Of a DNA stretch of 35,204 bases, positions 11,281 through 22,798 are shown piece by piece. The DNA is from Ichthyophthirius multifiliis. Its lineage: Eukaryota > Ciliophora > Oligohymenophorea > Hymenostomatida. The DNA lies in the NCBI RefSeq assembly GCF_000220395.1, contig NW_004086238.1, positions 1-35,204 on the forward strand, given 5' to 3'. Within the stretch, counting starts at the first letter, position 1. Each line of letters opens with the position of its first letter. A model generated the notes under the pieces. The model was not told the DNA's origin, did not search any database, and saw only the letters and a list, made by a program, of their open reading frames with translations. A program made the position numbers and the translations under genes.

Positions 11281-13031
11281 TCATAAAGTATTCAATTATT
11301 CAATCAAAATTTAAGATTCGGCATTAGGCAAATCTTTTTAGAGTCTTTATTACATTCTCTATTTCGCTTTATCACCAATTAAATTTAATAAAGAATCAAC
11401 TAAACTTTAATCAATATGAGCTCCTTTTGCTTCTCTTATATCTTAAAATTAATTATTATTGATTAAGTTTTCGCTTTTTGACTTGTTATTTTCTTCTTCA
11501 ATATTATCATTAGTAGGAGAACTTTAATTAGAGTTTTTTTAGTTATCTTCTGCATCCATGTTATCATTTTCTTTTTCTTTTTCTTCAGTTTTATCTATAA
11601 TTTCTTCACCCTTATTAGTTTTTAGAATGTACATGTTTTCATTTAAGTTGATACTATCTCTATTAAAGAGTTTTTATTTTTGTTCTTCGATTTCTTTTTA
11701 TTTTTGTGGATTGTAAAGTTCATTTTCTTAAACAGTACATAATTATTAAGCCTTAAGAGTTTTTGTAATGATTTTTCTTCTTAAACTGAAATTGAGGCTA
11801 TCTTTAAGGTTTGAAAAAAGCATTTTACATCTTTATTTATAATTTTCATTTAATTAATATTTATTTGATTTATTATTAATATTAAATATTGTTTGTTCTA
11901 TTTCAACCGCGAATTTTCTAGCAATTTCATATATATCTTAAGTTAAGACTTTTTTCTCTTCTTCTGTTAGCTCATTTTCATATACTTCAAACTCTATTAA
12001 TCCATATATTATAAATTCAAAGAACTTTTCCCTAACTTCCATTCTTTTTTTTTCTATTCCCACTAGATTACCGATTGGATTGTATTTCTTATATTTATTC
12101 ACTAAATTTACAATTTTTTCATTTTGTTAAACTGAAAGGTTCTAATATGTTTTTTATGCATTATTATTATTATTTTACGAGTCTTTTTTTTAAGTTTAAA
12201 GGGCTTTTTACTAGGGTTACTTTTATTAAGAATTTTGCAATTATTATTTTTATTATTTTCTACGTTATTCTTCCATTTTTTATTCTTTTTCTTATTACAT
12301 TTTTGTCCATATTTCTTTCATTTTATTTGTATCAACACCCGATTTTCTTCTTTCCATTACTACAAGCTATTATGGTTCGGATTAATCTTTATTTACTTTT
12401 AAATTTAATTGGTAATAAATATATAAATAATAATGTAATAATTACCTTATTATATTTCTTATTCCATTTCGAATGCTTTAGAACTATTGTTTCGTTGTAA
12501 CTCTATTTCTGCGCTTATATCTTAATTGGAAGTATTAAATTTAATTATTCCTTAGCATTAGTTGCATTTAATACTCTCAATAATACATTTTGAATGGTAA
12601 AAAGCCTCATTGCAAGAGTCACATAAAACAAGATTATCTTCATCAGGATTAATAATACGCTCACACAAGCAAGAAGGCAGCTTTTCAACTTCAGGTTCAA
12701 ATTTTCCTTATTTTACATCATAGTACTATCTTGTAAGATAAAAAGGTTATTCTTTTGTTGGATGTTCTCTTAAACAAAATTCTTTAAATTTGAAGACATC
12801 TACTTTTTACTGAACATTTGAAAGTTTTTCAGTGTATGATAATGATGTTCGAAATAATTCAAAGCTTCCATGAAAATATTATACTTATGGAACTGCTTCT
12901 GAATATTTATAAAGAATAAATTTAAATCTGGTTTCTCTAGTATTTACTTCTTCTATTTAACCTATAATATGAGCTTGGAGTTCTTCACAGAAAACAATTA
13001 CAAAATCTCCTCTTTATAAATCTTTATTCAT
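11281..13031 (-). CDS. BAH-PHD-TFIIS middle domain chromatin/transcription protein
   Basis: The 566-residue product has two exons (12446-13031 and 11281-12395); the intron is 50 nt and the total is 567 codons. Residues ~5-118 fit a BAH domain (GDFVIVFCEELQAHIIGQIE, then FCLREHPTKEQPFYLTRQYY). A complete C4HC3 PHD finger follows: Cys121, Cys123, Cys136, Cys139, His145, Cys148, Cys155 and Cys158. After a Q-rich linker, residues ~311-440 match the TFIIS central domain (VREKFFEFIIYGL, FAVEIEQTIF, FSNLKDSLNFSLRRKI). The tail is acidic. BAH and PHD modules read nucleosomes or histone H3 tails. The TFIIS middle domain docks on RNA polymerase II, as in yeast Bye1 (PHD-TFS2M). A role linking histone marks to polymerase is therefore inferred. 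The catalytic TFIIS zinc ribbon is absent, so it is not a cleavage factor. It starts 189 nt upstream of the neighbouring GRAM-VASt gene's start side, in tandem. Confidence 0.9.
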
Positions 13032-13730
13032 TTTCAATTTTATTTTTTTATAAGGATATAATTAAAGTCTTTTTAAAAACTTAAATTGTATATATTAATA
13101 TTTTTTTTTTAGTATAAATATTTAGAAGGCAATTTTTATATTTTATGTTTAATTTGTTTTTATAAAATATAAATATATATTTATTTTCTCGAATTTTTTA
13201 TATGACTTTTTAGCTAAATTATAAAGCAATATTATATTTTTATAATATAATAAAAAAAAATATATTATTTAATTTTTAAAATAAGATATACTATTATTTT
13301 TTATTTTTATAATAAATAGAAATAATTAAACAATTAATATTAAAAAGTCTTTATTTTTTAATATTCGCTTATTTAATAGCATATTTTTCGACTTATTGAT
13401 ATGATATAAAAATAATTTTATTATTAAATTATAAATTGTTTATTTATTTAATTTGATTTATAAACTAAATTAAAAATAAAATATAAAAAATAAAAATGAA
13501 TATTAAAAACTTATAACTATTATAATATTTTTTTATATAAATAATTACTAAATATTGATATAAAAAGATTATATAAAAAATAAATAAATTTTTATGATTA
13601 AAAGATAATAATATAAATTTTATACTTTAAGAATTAATTTATAAAATATATATTTTACTATAAATTTTTGTATTTATAATAAAATTTATTTTTAAAGTTA
13701 TTTTTTAAAAGAGAATTATACTTTAATTAT
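13032..13730. other. Intergenic stretch between tandem minus-strand genes
   Basis: AT-rich DNA holding the promoter of the BAH-PHD gene and the 3' flank of the UNC-93-like gene. No gene, RNA or repeat was supported. Confidence 0.5.
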
Positions 13731-15140
13731 TCATTCTAATTAATTTAGAGGTATTTTTTATTTTTAAACATTATTTTATTATCTATACAATGGAAGCATA
13801 AATAAGTTGCATGAAAGCCAAAAAAATAACACAATTAATAAAAAAATAATTATATTTAAACTTTATATTACTAAACTTATGCAAATAGTAATAGCAACAG
13901 AAAAGCCTTAAACGAATCTAAAAACAGCAAAACTTTCTAACTATCCATTAAATAATTTGACACAAAATATAGAACTAATGTTATTTTATAAACAATCGGA
14001 AAATCCCCAAAAGAAAGCACAAACAAAACAAAAGTAATAATTTTTCAAAAAATAAGCTAAAAAACTAAATGTAATAGCTAAAAAACTCATTATATTACAA
14101 AAAGCAGTAACTTTTTTATAACAGAATGTATCTAATAAGTATCCACTTAAAAAGCCTGTAATCATTTCACTAAAACCTAAAACAATGATTACATAGGTTG
14201 ATTTTATATTAAAATCTTATTTTTCATTATCATATAAATTATCTCCATTTCCTTCGTACCTTAATGATATTTATATTAATTTATGCAAAAAGCTTGAATA
14301 AAAAGCGATTATAACACCTTATAAATAAAAAAATGGCAAATAATGTCTTATTTTTTTTGAAAATAAAAAGTTTTTGAAATTAATTATTATTTCTTTATTA
14401 AAAATAGCATTGAAATTATTTTATAATTCCTTAAGTTCTTGTTCTTGTTCTTATTATAATTTTGGCAAAAACAACATTAAAAAAAACTCATTAAACCAAT
14501 AAAACTCATAATTATGAAAAAAGTATTTAATTCGTAAAACTTTAACAAAATAAATGCCAAAATAGCTCCTAATCCTTAACTAAATGACATTATTCCATAA
14601 AATATTCCAAAATATTTACCTTAATTTTAAGGTCTGATTTTACATAAATCATGCAAATATGCACTAACTGCTAACTTTAATTGAAATTAATATATTTTTT
14701 AAATAACATATATAATATTAAACCCAAATTAAAGATCCAAAACAACCAGCAATTAATGTTAATATTATTACTATTGTATAAACCGTAACTTTTTTACAAA
14801 TAAATATATCACTTTCTTTACATTAAGATACATATATCCCTAAAGATATAAAAATTGTTAAAGCGAAACTGCATGTTATTAATACTGGTTTTTGCTTATA
14901 TTTATTTATTATTGAACTAATAAATATATTAAAAATTCCGAAAGATAAGTACAAGCATAAAATAGTCATATTTCCTAAGTAATAGAAACCATATTGATTA
15001 TAAATTTAAGAAATTAAATTCAAAAAAGTTAGCTCAGCACAAAATAAAAGCAAAAAACATAATCCTAAATAGATTATAGACAATATTATTTTAACGTTTG
15101 AACATTATTTTTGATCTTATAAAATTAATACTTGCTTCAT
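13731..15140 (-). CDS. UNC-93-like major facilitator transporter, one frame conflict
   Basis: Exon 1 (14724-15140) and exon 2 (13731-14674) are separated by a 49-nt intron (14675-14723). This predicts about 453 residues with ten to twelve membrane helices. The UNC-93 hallmarks are visible: an early GLCFLLLFCAELTFLNLI helix, then GSLIW joined to LAVSAYLHDL, then GKYFGIFYGIMSFSQGLGA. Later helices include VIIVLGFSEMITGFLSGYLL. UNC-93 relatives are MFS-type membrane proteins involved in ion-channel regulation or trafficking; the substrate here is unknown. Exon 2 is 944 nt, one base short of frame. The break falls at a run of eight A (14479-14486); one more base restores a normal helix ending LFLPK. 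A 47-nt intron starting GTTTAATGAG would also restore frame but would cut that helix. Ciliates carry many members of this family. Confidence 0.82.
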
Positions 15141-16592
15141 GACTTTTTGTTTGTTAAATTAATTTTAAATTATTATTACATATGTAATTTTAAAAAGATA
15201 TATTATTTATATTATAAAATTAAATATTTATAATATTTAAAACAATAATAAAAAAATGATATTAAAAAATAAATTATTAATAATAATAAATTGAAATTGA
15301 AATTTCTTTTTCATAAAATAAAGATATCTAAATTTTCTTAAACTTGTATAAAAATATAAACCCAAAAATTATTTTTTTAATAAATAAAATATAATTTATT
15401 TCATTTAAGAAAGATTTAATGTTAGAAAGAGAATTTTTCATTGAATTTCTAACACAATTTTTCAGAAAAATTTTCAATCAATTACAATTAATTTTTCGTA
15501 AAAATCAGATCCGATTTTCTACCTAAATATATTTATTTTTTTAACTAATTATTATTAAATAAGCTTAAAGAATGATTAGTAAAAATATTTAAATATTATT
15601 TTATTATAATAATTTTCATAATTTAATCACATTAAATAAATTATTTATTGATTTTTGAATCTTTAATTGTTAGCGAATTTAATAGTTATGTTAATTTATT
15701 AAAGTTGAAGTTAATCTTTATGGTTTTTTCAAGGAAAATAAAAAATTATATATATATATATATATATTTATAATCATTATAATAATATAACTAAAATATA
15801 ATTTATAAATTTTATATATTTAGAAATGATTTTTTATTTAAAAAAAAAAATTAATTAAGTTAAAATTATTCGACATCAAATTTAATATATAAATATTTAA
15901 AATTATTTTATGAAATCTAAATTCTTAAAATAAAATAATTAATTAAAATAAAATGATATCATAATTTTTAATTTATTATATTAATAATGTCTTTAAATAA
16001 TTTCTATTTTATTATTTTTTTGAAAATATTCTTATCATCAAAACTATTAAATAAAGTTTTACATTAGTCAACAATTATATTAAAATATTCTAAAATAAAT
16101 AAAGAAATTTTTAATTCATCATTTATAAATTCATGAATTTATTAAAAAAAAAATATAAAAATTTTAGTATTTATTATAGTTGTTAGAAATTTATATAACA
16201 CATATTATTATAATTAATAATTTTTTTAAATATGAATAAATATATAATTAAAATAATATTTTTTTTATATATTTCACACATAATATTTTTTTTTTATATA
16301 TTATACACCTATGTTGAATTTATAATTTTTATTGTTTAATCTATTAATAATTTGAATCATTATATTTCAAAGTTTTTTTACTTTTTATGAATCATTCCAA
16401 GTTGAAAAAACTTAATCAATAAAAAAAATGGATTATTGCCATTTTTTTATTATTTAATAATTTTTTTTTTTTAATAAAAGCCAAATTAATTTATTTTTAA
16501 AAAAATAATTTAATTAAAAAATAAAAATATAAAGTAATATTTTAAAGCCATACCTATCTCTTTAATTTAATATTTTTTCTAAAAATATTTAA
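15141..16592. other. Long intergenic stretch with small hairpins
   Basis: About 1.45 kb of AT-rich DNA upstream of the UNC-93-like gene. It contains a 17-nt near-perfect palindrome at 15456-15472, an 8-bp inverted repeat pair (15421-15428 with 15446-15453) and a TA run near 15751-15767. I found no reading frame with coding character and no RNA gene. Confidence 0.45.
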
Positions 16593-16971
16593 TCATTAAT
16601 AGAACATCTTTTTTCCGCTTCTTATAGAAAAATTCAATTATTTTAGATCTTTTAAGAAGTTATCAAAGTTTAATAAGGTATTACGATTTTTTTTTAAATA
16701 ACAAAAAATTAATTTGATAATATATTAATATTATAATAAATAAATGATTTCTGTATACTCTTATTATTTATTATTTTTTTGATTAAAGCATTTCACCTGA
16801 ATTTTAATTAAGAAATTAAGTAATTAATCTATAAATACTTATTTTATATTATTTATTTAGTATTCTTATTAGTGATATGATTTTCAATAATTTTAATATT
16901 CATTATTAAAATTATTGACAGCAAAAATAAATATTTAGCTAGTCTTTAAATATTGAATTATAGTATTCCAT
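16593..16971 (-). CDS. Small hypothetical protein, three exons
   Basis: The call is 93 residues from ATG 16971-16969 to TGA 16595-16593, in exons 16920-16971, 16839-16864 and 16593-16796, with introns of 55 and 42 nt; the total is 94 codons. The sequence starts MEYYNSIFKDQLNIYFC and ends DLKQLNFSIRSGKKMFYQ. No domain was recognised. Support comes from consistent phases and coding-like composition in the last exon. It is divergent from the WD40 gene with about 158 nt between starts, so a shared promoter region is likely. The small size and a 26-nt middle exon keep confidence moderate. Confidence 0.4.
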
Positions 16972-17129
16972 ATTATAATTTTATTTTAAATTATTATCAC
17001 TTTAAAAAAAATACAAGAAACATATTATTAAATATTTTTTTATTAAAACTTAACATGAATCTTTTGGGAAATTATAAAATTTATTTATTAATTAAAATAA
17101 TATTTTTATATAAATAATTAATTATTAAT

Positions 17130-19577
17130 ATGAAAAAGTTTCTTTTGAGATAAACTAAGCGAAACAAAATAAATACTATAATGAGTTGTACAAAATCACA
17201 AATAAATTAAAATTAAATAAATAAAAAATTAAATAAAAAGTATATATATTTAAGTAAAAAATAAAATCAATTTTCAATAAATAAAATTAAAATAATATTT
17301 AAATATAAAATTGTTAAATCATTAAAAAATTACATTGAAAAACAACAACTTAAAATTAAAAAAGTTATGAAAAAAAACATAGAATAAATATATTAAATAA
17401 ATACAAAACATAAAAATCAGCAAGATATTTAAAAAAGATATGATTAAGTTTAATTAAAAAATAAATTGTTTATAAATTCTTAGTTTAATTAATATCATAT
17501 GTGGCCAAATAAACAAAATATAAAAAATATTAGTGAAAACATAATAAATTCACCATAATTAAAGCTAACAAATATTATATCGTAAAATACATAGTTAACT
17601 TAAATTGAAAAAAGGGATTTTTAATATTAATAATAATAACAAAACGATATATATTAAAAAAATATTATAACATTCAAAAATAATTTGATAAAAAAACAAT
17701 AATAAAAAATAAATGAAAAATATTCTTAAAATGAAGAAGTAATTGATAGCACAAGCAAATACTTGCAAATATTATATCCTTTTAATTAAAAAAATTAATC
17801 AAAAGATGAAGATCCTAATATTTATTTGAAAAATATGGCAAAAAAACTTCAAAAAGTTTCACAAAATTTAACTTCTCCAACTAAAAAAATTATTAAACTT
17901 TCCTAATCAGCATAATATGTAAAACATGAAGATAATTTTTTAATAAAGTAATAATAGTAAAGATTATCTTCAGATTTTTTTTATAAAATAAAAGCAAAAA
18001 ATATGCCCAAAAAGTATTAAAATTAATTTAGAAAAGGAGCCTATAATAATAATTTAATAAAAAAAAAATAAGAAACAAACAAAAACAAAAAAATGTGCTT
18101 TTCAAATTGTTAAATTGACAATTTTAAAAATAATTATTTAAGTAAATTATCTTCTTTAAGCAGAATAAACTAATAGAGTAACTTTTCAATAAAAAGCAAT
18201 AGTATACATAAAAATAATATAAATGCTATTTTAGAATAATATACAGATTTAACATATTTTGAATAAATATAATTAGCAAAAAACAAGAAAATTGAAGAAA
18301 AAAACTAAAAATTAAAAAGACAAAGTTCTCATATTTTATCTCAAATATTTACTCCTTCTAAAAAAAATTATTAAAATTTGGACATTTTATAATCTTTTAG
18401 AACTTCTATAATAAAAGGAGGTTAATACAATTCAATTTAAAATAGTCTTTTTTTGGAAGATGATGAAGAAAAAAAAAAGAAAAATTAAGAGATTTATATA
18501 GATTTTGTTATTTAAAATTCTACGAAAAATAAAAAGAATGTTTAATAGTAAGTTTAAATTGTGAATAATATATTTATTAATTAGTAAAGAAATAATACTT
18601 TGAATAATATTAATATTAAAGTTGATAATTTCTATATTAAAAATAGTTGTGAAAAAAAAAATTATTTTTAACACAAGAATAAAATTAAAGTTTTATTTTA
18701 AAAAAAGTTTCATTAAAATAAAATTAATTTTATCTTAAGTTCTTTTTCCAAAAATTAAAATAAATTATAATTATTTACTATTTCTTAAGATTATTTTCTA
18801 AAGTTTTATGAAAAATAAAATGGAGTCAATTTTAATTTTGAACTTATTAATTCTCATAGAAATAAAAAACCTATCCATTCTATGCTTTATTTAAATAAAA
18901 TTAATCATTTATTTAGTGGAAGTGCAGATGGTTTAATTAAAATATTTAAAAAAGAAAACGAAAGATTTATTTATAAATAGTTTTTAAAGGCACATTTAGG
19001 TTAAGTAAGCTCTCTTATAAATAATTAAGAAGAAACATTCTATTCAGGAGGATCAGATGGGATTATTAAAAGCTGGGATATGTAAAATAATTAATGTTAA
19101 TAATAAATGAATATAGATTCTGGAATAAAATAAATTGATTATTTGGACAACTTTTAAATTGTGGCAAATATTAATTAAAAAAATTTCAGTTTAGTCGATT
19201 TTAGATAAAAAGCTTTTCATTCAAATATAAATAATTTAGATTTTTCATGTTTAAAGTATATGAAAAAAAGAAATATTTTTTAAATCATTCTAGCTGCTAA
19301 TAACGAAGTACTTTTGTATGATTTAAGAAAAATTAATAAACCTATTAGTATATATTAAGATATAGAAAATATTAACTGTATAGAATTTTCGCAAGATTTC
19401 AATATATGTTTTTATAGTACTTTTTCTTAAGTTGCTTTCATTAACTTTTTCAATAATTAAAGAGGTTATCTTGTTTAAAATGCAAATAAAATTAATACAT
19501 TCTCCGTTTTAAATAATTAATTTCTTTTTACAGGTTTATATTCTGGTGATTTAATATGTTATTAGTTGTAAATATGA
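17130..19577 (+). CDS. WD40-repeat protein with long K/N/Q-rich N-terminus
   Basis: A single uninterrupted frame of 816 codons runs from ATG 17130 to TGA 19575-19577 when TAA/TAG are Gln. So long a TGA-free run is strong evidence of coding. Residues ~1-560 are low complexity, rich in K, N, Q and S, with a basic and probably disordered character. Residues ~565-815 contain WD40-type blades: INHLFSGSADGLIKIFK, TFYSGGSDGIIKSWDMQ, then more diverged blades (ILAANNEVLLYDLRK, LFTGLYSGDLICYQL). WD40 propellers are scaffolds for protein or RNA binding; the partner cannot be deduced. Only about five to six blades are visible, fewer than the usual seven, so some may be too diverged to see or the propeller may be completed by another protein. 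It has no intron. Confidence 0.85.
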
Positions 19578-20443
19578 GGTTTTGATATAAATAAAAAATT
19601 ATCAATTAATTTATAACAACTTTTCAATTAATTAAAATTGTATAAAAACTTAAATTATATTATATATTATAAGTTTCTATTTATATTATAAAAAAATACC
19701 TTCATTTTTATTTTAAAACCTTAATATTATTTATAATCTTTAAATAAAATAAAATTAATTAATCAGTTATTTAATTAATTAAAGTATATTGTTAATTAAT
19801 TATTAGATTTATTTCAAAAGATAAATAGGAACAAAATTTTAAAGCATAAACGTTTACTTGAAAAAAAATACTAAGCTATTATTCTAAATGCTTTATATAA
19901 TAAAGCAAAATCAATTAATTATATTTTTTAATATTTATAATAATATTAATTTTTAAACTAATAATTTTATTTTTATATATATTATAAAATTTACAAATTT
20001 TAATAAAAATTTTACAAAAAAATATAATGAATAATATTTATTTTAATTAACAAATTTAATATTTTAATATAATATAATTTATTAAATTAATTAATTTTTA
20101 AATTAAGTTGCTAAAAAATAATTCTATTTATAATATGATGCAATAAATTTTTAGTTTTACTGGTGTGATTTGACCGCTTTTTTATATAGGTAAATCAAAA
20201 TAATTATGATAATTAATAGTTAGGCAACGCAATAATATTGTACTATAATAATTCTGCATCTTTATCAACCATTAATTATTACTAAAGTTATATTTATTTT
20301 ACTTAATAAAAAATTAATTAGTACAATTAAATTTTACAACAATTAATTATAAATTTAGAAAAAAAACAAAATTATAATTTAGTCTAGTTTATTAATTAAG
20401 ATTTATACAAAGAAATATATAATAATATTTAAAATTTATAAAA
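19578..20443. other. Intergenic stretch
   Basis: AT-rich 3' flank of the WD40 gene and promoter region of the GH76 gene. A slightly GC-richer patch lies near 20150-20275, but I could match it to no tRNA, snRNA or snoRNA signature. Confidence 0.45.
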
Positions 20444-21726
20444 ATGAAATTAATTTTGGAATTATTAATACTAATAAAAGTTATAAAATGCATTTAATAG
20501 GCAAAGATTGTAGAATAGAAATAAATTTCTGAAAATATATTAAATAATCTTATATAAAACTATTATTGTGGGTTAGTAGATTGTTATCCTCATTTTAAAC
20601 TAAACAAAATATTTACATTATGTTTCAACATGACAAAAAATAAAGTGTTAGATAGGTAAAAAAAATAAAAAAATAAAAATAAAATAAAATAAATTAAAAG
20701 AGATTTTTGGACAGATGCTACTGCAATTTCAAGCATATTATAATATTATGAATATAAAAACAATAAAGAAATTCAGGAAATAGAATTCCTTTTTGAAGAT
20801 TGGGATTTAGAAAGATTATCTGATATTCTTTTATGGGATAAAAAAAATACTACAAATATTTACGGAGTTGGAATAGATGATAGGCTTTGGTATGCAATAA
20901 CTCTTATTTAAATCTAAACTCTAAAAGGCAAATAGTATAATAAAGGAACATTTTAGTAATTATCGATTGAAATATTCGATTGGGTAGATTAAATGTACTA
21001 AGATAACATTTGTGGGGGAGGAATATATTGGGACGTTGAAAAAAGTTACAAAAACTCGATAACAAATTAATTATTTATTGATTTAGCTATAAGACTAAGT
21101 CAAATAGATGAAAAAAATAAAAAAAATACATGGAAAAATCGTTAAAAATATCTCTATGGATAATAAATAATTTACTTGATGAAAATTATGTATTTATTGA
21201 TGGTATTAATGTAGTTAATAAGACATGCTCTTCTCAAGAAAATACTAAATGGACATATAATTAAGGCGTTTATATAAATGCATTTATATCTTTATCTTAG
21301 TATTATAAAAATTATTCGAATTTATTTATTGATATAATAAAAAATAATTTATCATACATAACAATTAAAAATAATACTGATAATCCATTCTAATTTATTC
21401 CAAGTGATTTACAAAATTATGTAATTCTTTTAGAAAACAATTGGGCTAAATATTCTGAAACACATTCTGCATTTAAAGGAATTTACATTAGGTACTTATC
21501 TTATGCATATAGATATTTTAAGTAAATTAGTTAAGATTAATAGTATGCTAAAATTATTGAAAATTATATTATAAATAATGCTAATTACATTCTTCCTATT
21601 TAAAAAGATTGGTCTTATCCTTATAATTTTTAAAGAAATAATAAAGAAAATGATAAAATAACAGCTGGTACTACTATTTCAGCTTTTGATTTATATGCTT
21701 TTAATGATATTCTCATTGAAAAATGA
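20444..21726 (+). CDS. GH76-family glycosidase (alpha-1,6-mannanase type), secreted, one frame conflict
   Basis: Exon 1 (20444-20655) and exon 2 (20701-21726), with a 45-nt intron, predict about 412 residues. A hydrophobic start (LILELLILIKVIKC) looks like a signal peptide. GH76 signatures are clear: FWTDATAISSIL, the paired aspartates Asp130-Asp131 in YGVGIDDRLWYAITL, GGGIYWDVEKSYKNSITNQL, and WTYNQGVYINAFI. In this family the DD pair is catalytic and the enzymes cut alpha-1,6-mannan backbones, as in fungal Dcw1/Dfg5 and bacterial mannanases. Here it probably acts on food or surface mannan. The coding length is one base short: frame must change in the A7-T-A8 stretch 21111-21126, between SQIDEKN and YMEKSLKISLWII. 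No intron can explain this. It could be a sequencing length error or an early pseudogene. Horizontal origin is possible but untested. Confidence 0.85.
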
Positions 21727-21991
21727 TAATATTAAATTTATATATGTTTTTTTAAATGTGTTCTTTTTAAAAAGTGTTATAAATAATTTATATGATAATT
21801 TTTTTTTAATAAAAAAAATATACTATTAGTCTATTTTATTTAATTTTATAATATATAATATGTACAATATAATAAATAATATCAATATTATATTACAACA
21901 ACTAAAATTAATAATTACTTTAAAGAAAGATTAATTTATTTTTAGGGTTATATAAAAACTCATTATGCATGTAAACAATTCGTAGTCCTTA

Positions 21992-22621
21992 TCACACGAA
22001 AAATAATTCTACTTTTAATAATAGCCAAATATTATCCAATACAATTTTATTTCCTGAGCTGAAAGGAATAAATTGAAAATTATAATAAAAAATTTGCCTT
22101 TTAATTTCCAATCATCCTTTATGTATAAATACATTTTTAAATAATGATCTTCTTAAGCTTGCCTAAGTAAAATAAAGCTATAAGATCAATGAATACTTAA
22201 AGTTTCTTTAATATAAGTATTAATAAATTATAAATTTATAATGGCTTGAAAATTTTATTATCTAAATCTTTAAATACATTGATTTCTTGTATATTTTTTT
22301 TTTAATATTTTAATTTTATGACATAAAAGAAAAAACAATTAATATTTATAATAAAAGGAAATAATTATTTTTGCATAAATTTTTCTATTGTCAATTAGTT
22401 TATTTATTAATTTATAAATAATTATTTAGGTCGAATAAAATACGTACAAATCTCTTTTTTCCAAATTTTATTATAATAATGAGAAACCTATTGAAAATAT
22501 CATAATTAATAATTAAATTTTGTTCTAAAAAACTATCGATGTCTATTTGTTTCCTAAATTAAATAATGGTAAAGCTATAAATTAGATAAGAGTTAACAAT
22601 AAAAAAAATATCCAAAAACAT
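21992..22621 (-). CDS. Hypothetical protein, five small exons
   Basis: A consistent splicing solution gives 148 residues: exons 22448-22621, 22337-22384, 22197-22285, 22133-22162 and 21992-22097, with introns of 63, 51, 34 and 35 nt; the total is 149 codons. It opens with a hydrophobic stretch (MFLDIFFIVNSYLIYSF) and contains IDIDSFLEQNLIINYDIFN, QAQEDHYLKM, and a coding-like end NFQFIPFSSGNKIVLDNIWL. No family was recognised. Several other frames here also look coding-like, so alternative exon choices are possible, especially near 22440. It lies downstream of the NDUFAF6-like gene on the same strand and is convergent with the GH76 gene. Confidence 0.42.
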
Positions 22622-22798
22622 TTTAATATAAATTATATATTAAATAAAATTTATATAATATTAAATAATATTTGGAACTTAATTTCGCTTTTTTTAGAAA
22701 AATAAAAAAAATTATTAATATATAATAAATTTAAAAAATAAATAAGTAAAATACATATACTTTTTAGATTTAAAAACAAATAATACAATATTTAAATA

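Noticed and set aside
12075-12500. Plus-strand 141-codon frame resembling a membrane protein
   Set aside because: It overlaps the BAH-PHD-TFS2M gene, whose minus-strand domains and splice phase are far better supported.
18432-18674. Minus-strand 80-codon frame
   Set aside because: Lies inside the 816-codon plus-strand WD40 gene; low-complexity shadow.
20150-20275. Slightly GC-richer patch considered as snRNA or snoRNA
   Set aside because: No matching C/D, H/ACA, Sm-site or known snRNA signature on either strand.
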